Part shown: positions 52,405 to 55,702 of the stretch, one piece after another
How positions within the stretch are numbered: the stretch's first letter is position 1
How the letters are laid out: each line of letters starts with the position of its first letter
Source of the DNA: UBA3537 sp964219345
GTDB taxonomy: Bacteria > Bacteroidota > Bacteroidia > Flavobacteriales > Flavobacteriaceae
NCBI GenBank assembly: GCA_964219345.1
Contig: CAXPPN010000015.1
Span: 1 to 55,702 of the forward strand
Length of the DNA stretch: 55,702 nucleotides
Reading direction: 5' to 3'
Notes under the pieces: model-generated
The model's database searches: none
What the model saw: only the letters and a program-made list of their open reading frames with translations
Told to the model about the DNA's origin: nothing
Position numbers and translations under genes: made by a program

Positions 52405-55400
52405 TTAGTAATTAAGATAAATCCAACTGATTGTTGGCTCACGTTCAGACGCATATTGTATGACATAAAAGTATGTTCCTACTGGCAATAATTCGTCAGA
52501 GTCTAAATTTCCATCACTCGCATCTTGTCCACACCAATGATCAATGTAGTCATTTAATTCAAAGACTTTTACGCCATATCTGTTATAAATTTCAGCTTTT
52601 ATAATATCTTCTTGCGCTTCCAAATGATCCAGAATCAAACAATCGTTATACCCATCACCATTAGGTGAGATTCCTTGTGGAATATCTACACAGGTTTGAT
52701 TTAGATATGTTGATGAAAAGATTGTTGTACTTGAATAACATCCTGTTTCTTCATTATATGCAGTAACAATATATTCTCCGTATAGATCAGAATAAGCAGG
52801 TATTGTATATGTATTATCTGGTCCAACTTGAACGTCTTCATTATTATATGACCAATAGTAAATTAATGATGGTGATTCTTGTGATGGATCAACATTGACT
52901 TCTAATACAAGATCTTCATTAATACAAGTTTGGGCATCATTGTCAACTGGCACAGGAACTGGAGTTGGTGTAACTTCAACAATTACTGTGTCTGTTACCG
53001 TTGCAGTTTCTCCGTTACAAAGGTTGTAAGTTACTGCAGCAGTATATGTTGTTGTTACATCTGGAGTTACAGTAATTGTATCTTCATTACTTACTAAAGT
53101 ATCACCATCATACCATCCAAAACTGTAGTTTGCATCTCCAACTGATGGGGAGAATCTCCAGAACTCATTAGTAGTTTCCCATGCGCTGGTATTTCTGTTT
53201 GGTGCAGAAAATGCAATAGTGTCATCTATGTTTTGAATACCTACTACTGCCAGACCATCATTCCAATCTGTACAAAGCGGCTTGTCTATAATATTTACAT
53301 CAATAACATTTGATGATTCATATAAGATAATTTGTGAAGTAGAGGTGTAATCAGAACAGCTAATACCAAAGTGGCAAACCTCGTTATAATTGACTACAAA
53401 TTGTCGTGCAGGAGCACTTCCTAAAATCATGTAGTTGATATCACCACATTCTGAAGGATCGATATCATGTCCTACACCAAAAATATTAGCTTCACTGATT
53501 GTAGTATTTGAACTATTGGGTAAGATATCTGGACTAGAACTTGTCCAAGATTGTAAATCCCATTCATTATAACCATTCGCATTATCGAGTTCAAAAGATA
53601 AAACCCCATTAGAACCAATCAAAATTTGACTATAAGTCTCTCCAAAGAAACAGAACTCAAACCCTAGGTCAATCACATCTGACCATCGGTCATCAATATC
53701 CAAACTTGTTGGCGTTCCACCAGTTAAATTTGGAGCTGGACAATTTTCCTGAACAGTAACATCATAAGATGTTGTGTCTTGTCCAAATAAATGATAAGAC
53801 GCAGATAAAGTCGCAGGGGTACTACCATCACTACAAAAATTAGTATCCTCTCCGGCATAGACAATTGAACAATCGTTTGGAGGAGGCGGACACAAGAATG
53901 TTAATGCATCACTATCTACAGAACAACTTGTGTCGTCGCTATTGACTACAGTAATTATCACTTGTTCGTTTGCAGGGTAAGGCCCAAAAGTTACAACGCC
54001 TGTTTGAGTTGTAGTTTGAGCAGGACTCCCTAGATTGTCTGTCAATTCTAAATTAATAGCATCACCCATGTCAGTGATATTCGCATTAATATAAAACTCT
54101 TGAATAGGTTCACAAGCTCCATCAATTGAAAATTCAACGGTTTGAGTGATACATGTTTTACATGAAACATCAAAATCCCACGGTATATATGATCCAGACC
54201 AACTCGATTCACAACTTCCAAAACCGTCAGAGTCTACTTCCACATAAACTGCTGGAAATGTTGACTCCACAACTAATCCTGTAAAATCTTCAATGTCTGC
54301 ATCGTTATTATTGAATAGAACAGGGAATGTATTGTCTGGACCATCATAAATTGTAAGGTCGTCCCAGAACCCTTCAATAGTTCCTGCATTAAATTCTATT
54401 TTTAGAGGAAATCCATCAGTAGAGGTAAATAACCAATATGTAGTATCATTGTTAGTATAACAGTAATTTATATTTACAGGCTCTCCAAGCGAACAATCAA
54501 TGGTATAATCTGTTTGTTGTGTTGTTGTAAATGTTACAGGACCTGACCATACAGAGTATCCATCTTCATCACCACAAAATGCTCTTACATAAACATCAGA
54601 TGTAGTAAGGAAATCTAAATCGGTTAGAGTTGTTGAATTTATCGCAGAGAATGTACCACTAGCAGTTGGAGCAGGGTCTCCAGTTGGTACTACCACATAC
54701 TCCCAAGACTGGTTGCCGTCAAATGCATTCCAATCAAAATCAGCTGCAGTACCACCAATATTCGATATTGTAAGCCCAGTTGGTGCTAAACAGCTTGGCG
54801 GTGGCGCACAAGATGTAGCAATCGCATATCCAAAATCAGTTACAAAACCATCACTTTCAAAAACAAAGGTTAGAGCTCCTGTATCGTCTGTTGATGTTAC
54901 GGGATCAGGGGTAGTATTACCGGTGTATGTTCCTACTAAAGGAGAAGAGGTGTTTGGCCCATTATAAACATATAAGAAGTCCCAGTTATTTTCTATATCA
55001 AAAAAGTTGAACGTAAATGTAACAACATCTCCAATATTCTGTGGAAATACGGTAATAGTAATTAATTCGTTGTTACTGTAATTTCCATTTTCCCCCCCTG
55101 AATCAAAAATGATATCTCCACAAGCAGGACTTGTAGTAAAACTCATTGCAACCCAACTGCTGTAAATTCCTCCGCAGTCAGTCCTTATATATAAGTCATA
55201 AGCTGTATTTGAGTAACATCCTGTAATCGTTAGTGGATTAGTTGTTGTAGCTACTCCAACACCAGTTGGAGCTTCTCCAGCTAAAACGAGTTCATATTCC
55301 CAAGCTGTTGCATCTCCTCCAGTCCATGAAACAACTGCACCTGTTGTCGACACACTGACTAAAGTAAGATCAGAGGGTGGTAAACAATCAGGGCAATTAC

Positions 55401-55702
55401 CTGTTCCAGCGTCATCTTGATCTCCAGTTGTAGGGTTAGATCCAGAACCGATTTCTGTACCGCCACCATCAGTAACTGTCCAAGAAATTTCACTCGGATA
55501 AGACCCATCATCTGTCCAAGAAAGTACTATAGTATCACCAGTTGCAGCATCAAAATCAACAGAACCTGTATCTAGACCACTTCCAAGAGTTGCAGTAGCT
55601 ACAGAAGTTCCATTAACTAAAATTTCAGCAGAAGCTCCATTCCATCCGTCACCCCATGAATCAAACATATTAAGAGTATGAGTACACGTTGGCCCAGGTG
55701 GT
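52405..55702 (-). CDS. T9SS type B cargo, large multidomain surface protein (N-terminus outside window)
   Basis: A secreted surface protein whose frame continues through the right edge (in-frame PPGPTCTHTLN precedes the first Met), so about 1,098 residues are visible and the start is missing. From N to C: a GDGWNG-type beta domain, fibronectin III-like repeats (PSDLTLVSVSTTGAVVSW), a CUB-like domain (about 54800-55115), more Fn3/CUB-like units, a region with paired cysteines, Ig-like linkers and a C-terminal gliding-motility-associated sorting domain (GISPNGDGYNDCLIL...WIYLNY, about 52405-52690). That last domain marks type B export through SprA. Ligand unknown. Confidence 0.93.
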   Translation of the reverse strand, partial: PPGPTCTHTLNMFDSWGDGWNGASAEILVNGTSVATATLGSGLDTGSVDFDAATGDTIVLSWTDDGSYPSEISWTVTDGGGTEIGSGSNPTTGDQDDAGTGNCPDCLPPSDLTLVSVSTTGAVVSWTGGDATAWEYELVLAGEAPTGVGVATTTNPLTITGCYSNTAYDLYIRTDCGGIYSSWVAMSFTTSPACGDIIFDSGGENGNYSNNELITITVFPQNIGDVVTFTFNFFDIENNWDFLYVYNGPNTSSPLVGTYTGNTTPDPVTSTDDTGALTFVFESDGFVTDFGYAIATSCAPPPSCLAPTGLTISNIGGTAADFDWNAFDGNQSWEYVVVPTGDPAPTASGTFSAINSTTLTDLDFLTTSDVYVRAFCGDEDGYSVWSGPVTFTTTQQTDYTIDCSLGEPVNINYCYTNNDTTYWLFTSTDGFPLKIEFNAGTIEGFWDDLTIYDGPDNTFPVLFNNNDADIEDFTGLVVESTFPAVYVEVDSDGFGSCESSWSGSYIPWDFDVSCKTCITQTVEFSIDGACEPIQEFYINANITDMGDAINLELTDNLGSPAQTTTQTGVVTFGPYPANEQVIITVVNSDDTSCSVDSDALTFLCPPPPNDCSIVYAGEDTNFCSDGSTPATLSASYHLFGQDTTSYDVTVQENCPAPNLTGGTPTSLDIDDRWSDVIDLGFEFCFFGETYSQILIGSNGVLSFELDNANGYNEWDLQSWTSSSPDILPNSSNTTISEANIFGVGHDIDPSECGDINYMILGSAPARQFVVNYNEVCHFGISCSDYTSTSQIILYESSNVIDVNIIDKPLCTDWNDGLAVVGIQNIDDTIAFSAPNRNTSAWETTNEFWRFSPSVGDANYSFGWYDGDTLVSNEDTITVTPDVTTTYTAAVTYNLCNGETATVTDTVIVEVTPTPVPVPVDNDAQTCINEDLVLEVNVDPSQESPSLIYYWSYNNEDVQVGPDNTYTIPAYSDLYGEYIVTAYNEETGCYSSTTIFSSTYLNQTCVDIPQGISPNGDGYNDCLILDHLEAQEDIIKAEIYNRYGVKVFELNDYIDHWCGQDASDGNLDSDELLPVGTYFYVIQYASEREPTISWIYLNY

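Noticed and set aside
1..55702. Search for CRISPR arrays, transposases, integrases, phage genes, toxin-antitoxin or restriction systems
   Set aside because: None seen. All long frames correspond to housekeeping, respiratory, envelope or secretion genes, and no direct-repeat arrays stand out.

Overview
The window is a gene-dense, AT-rich chromosomal segment from a member of the Bacteroidota, almost certainly a (probably marine) Flavobacteriaceae. The reasons are a SprA type IX secretion (T9SS) translocon gene, a T9SS type B cargo + PorP/SprF + OmpA cassette, an alternative complex III/caa3-type oxidase locus with flavobacterial architecture, a proline-rich TonB with its ExbB/ExbD operon, and Bacteroidota-style promoter elements (TAnnTTTG). 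I see no phage, insertion sequence, integron, CRISPR array or rRNA operon. It reads as a core chromosomal region, and no gene-free stretch exceeds 300 bases.

Layout. 1-5097: the end of an alternative complex III operon (actD fragment, actE, actF) running into cytochrome c oxidase subunits II and I, closed by a hairpin terminator. 5173-18907: ruvB, queG, maeB, ruvA, the giant sprA, gcvH, a VanZ-like gene and a TonB-like energy transducer. 18951-21559: a retropepsin-like protease (minus strand), tatD, type I asparaginase, tRNA-Ser(GGA) and a tiny membrane-protein ORF. 21745-24102: exbB, an unnamed 4-TM protein and two exbD genes, followed by a terminator and an outer-membrane beta-barrel gene. 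25004-29455: ileS, a cysteine-poor DksA/TraR-like gene and lspA. 29424-31830 (minus): rimK, an AstE/aspartoacylase-like M14 gene and 5-formyl-THF cyclo-ligase. 31919-35939: uvrC and a patatin-Omp85 protein. 36107-41515: aromatic amino-acid catabolism (hmgA, hppD, tryptophan 2,3-dioxygenase) with a DUF3108 protein and an M23 peptidase. 41535-43658: pgi and a small membrane protein. 43662-49039: a divergent locus with a secreted endonuclease/exonuclease/phosphatase on one side and a TonB-dependent receptor plus DUF5689 lipoprotein on the other. 49103-49477: a small membrane protein. 49524-55702 (minus): OmpA-family protein, PorP/SprF protein and a large T9SS type B cargo that runs off the right edge.

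How the parts connect. The first block takes electrons from quinol through alternative complex III to an oxidase. The resulting proton-motive force plausibly powers the ExbB/ExbD/TonB genes found here, which would energise TonB-dependent receptors such as the one at 44832. SprA is the outer-membrane translocon through which T9SS cargo like the 52405-55702 protein should pass, with the adjacent PorP/SprF and OmpA proteins anchoring it. The most promising poorly described units are the divergent nuclease / TonB receptor / DUF5689 locus, the unnamed 4-TM subunit inside the exbB-exbD operon, and a 48-residue GldL-like peptide gene.
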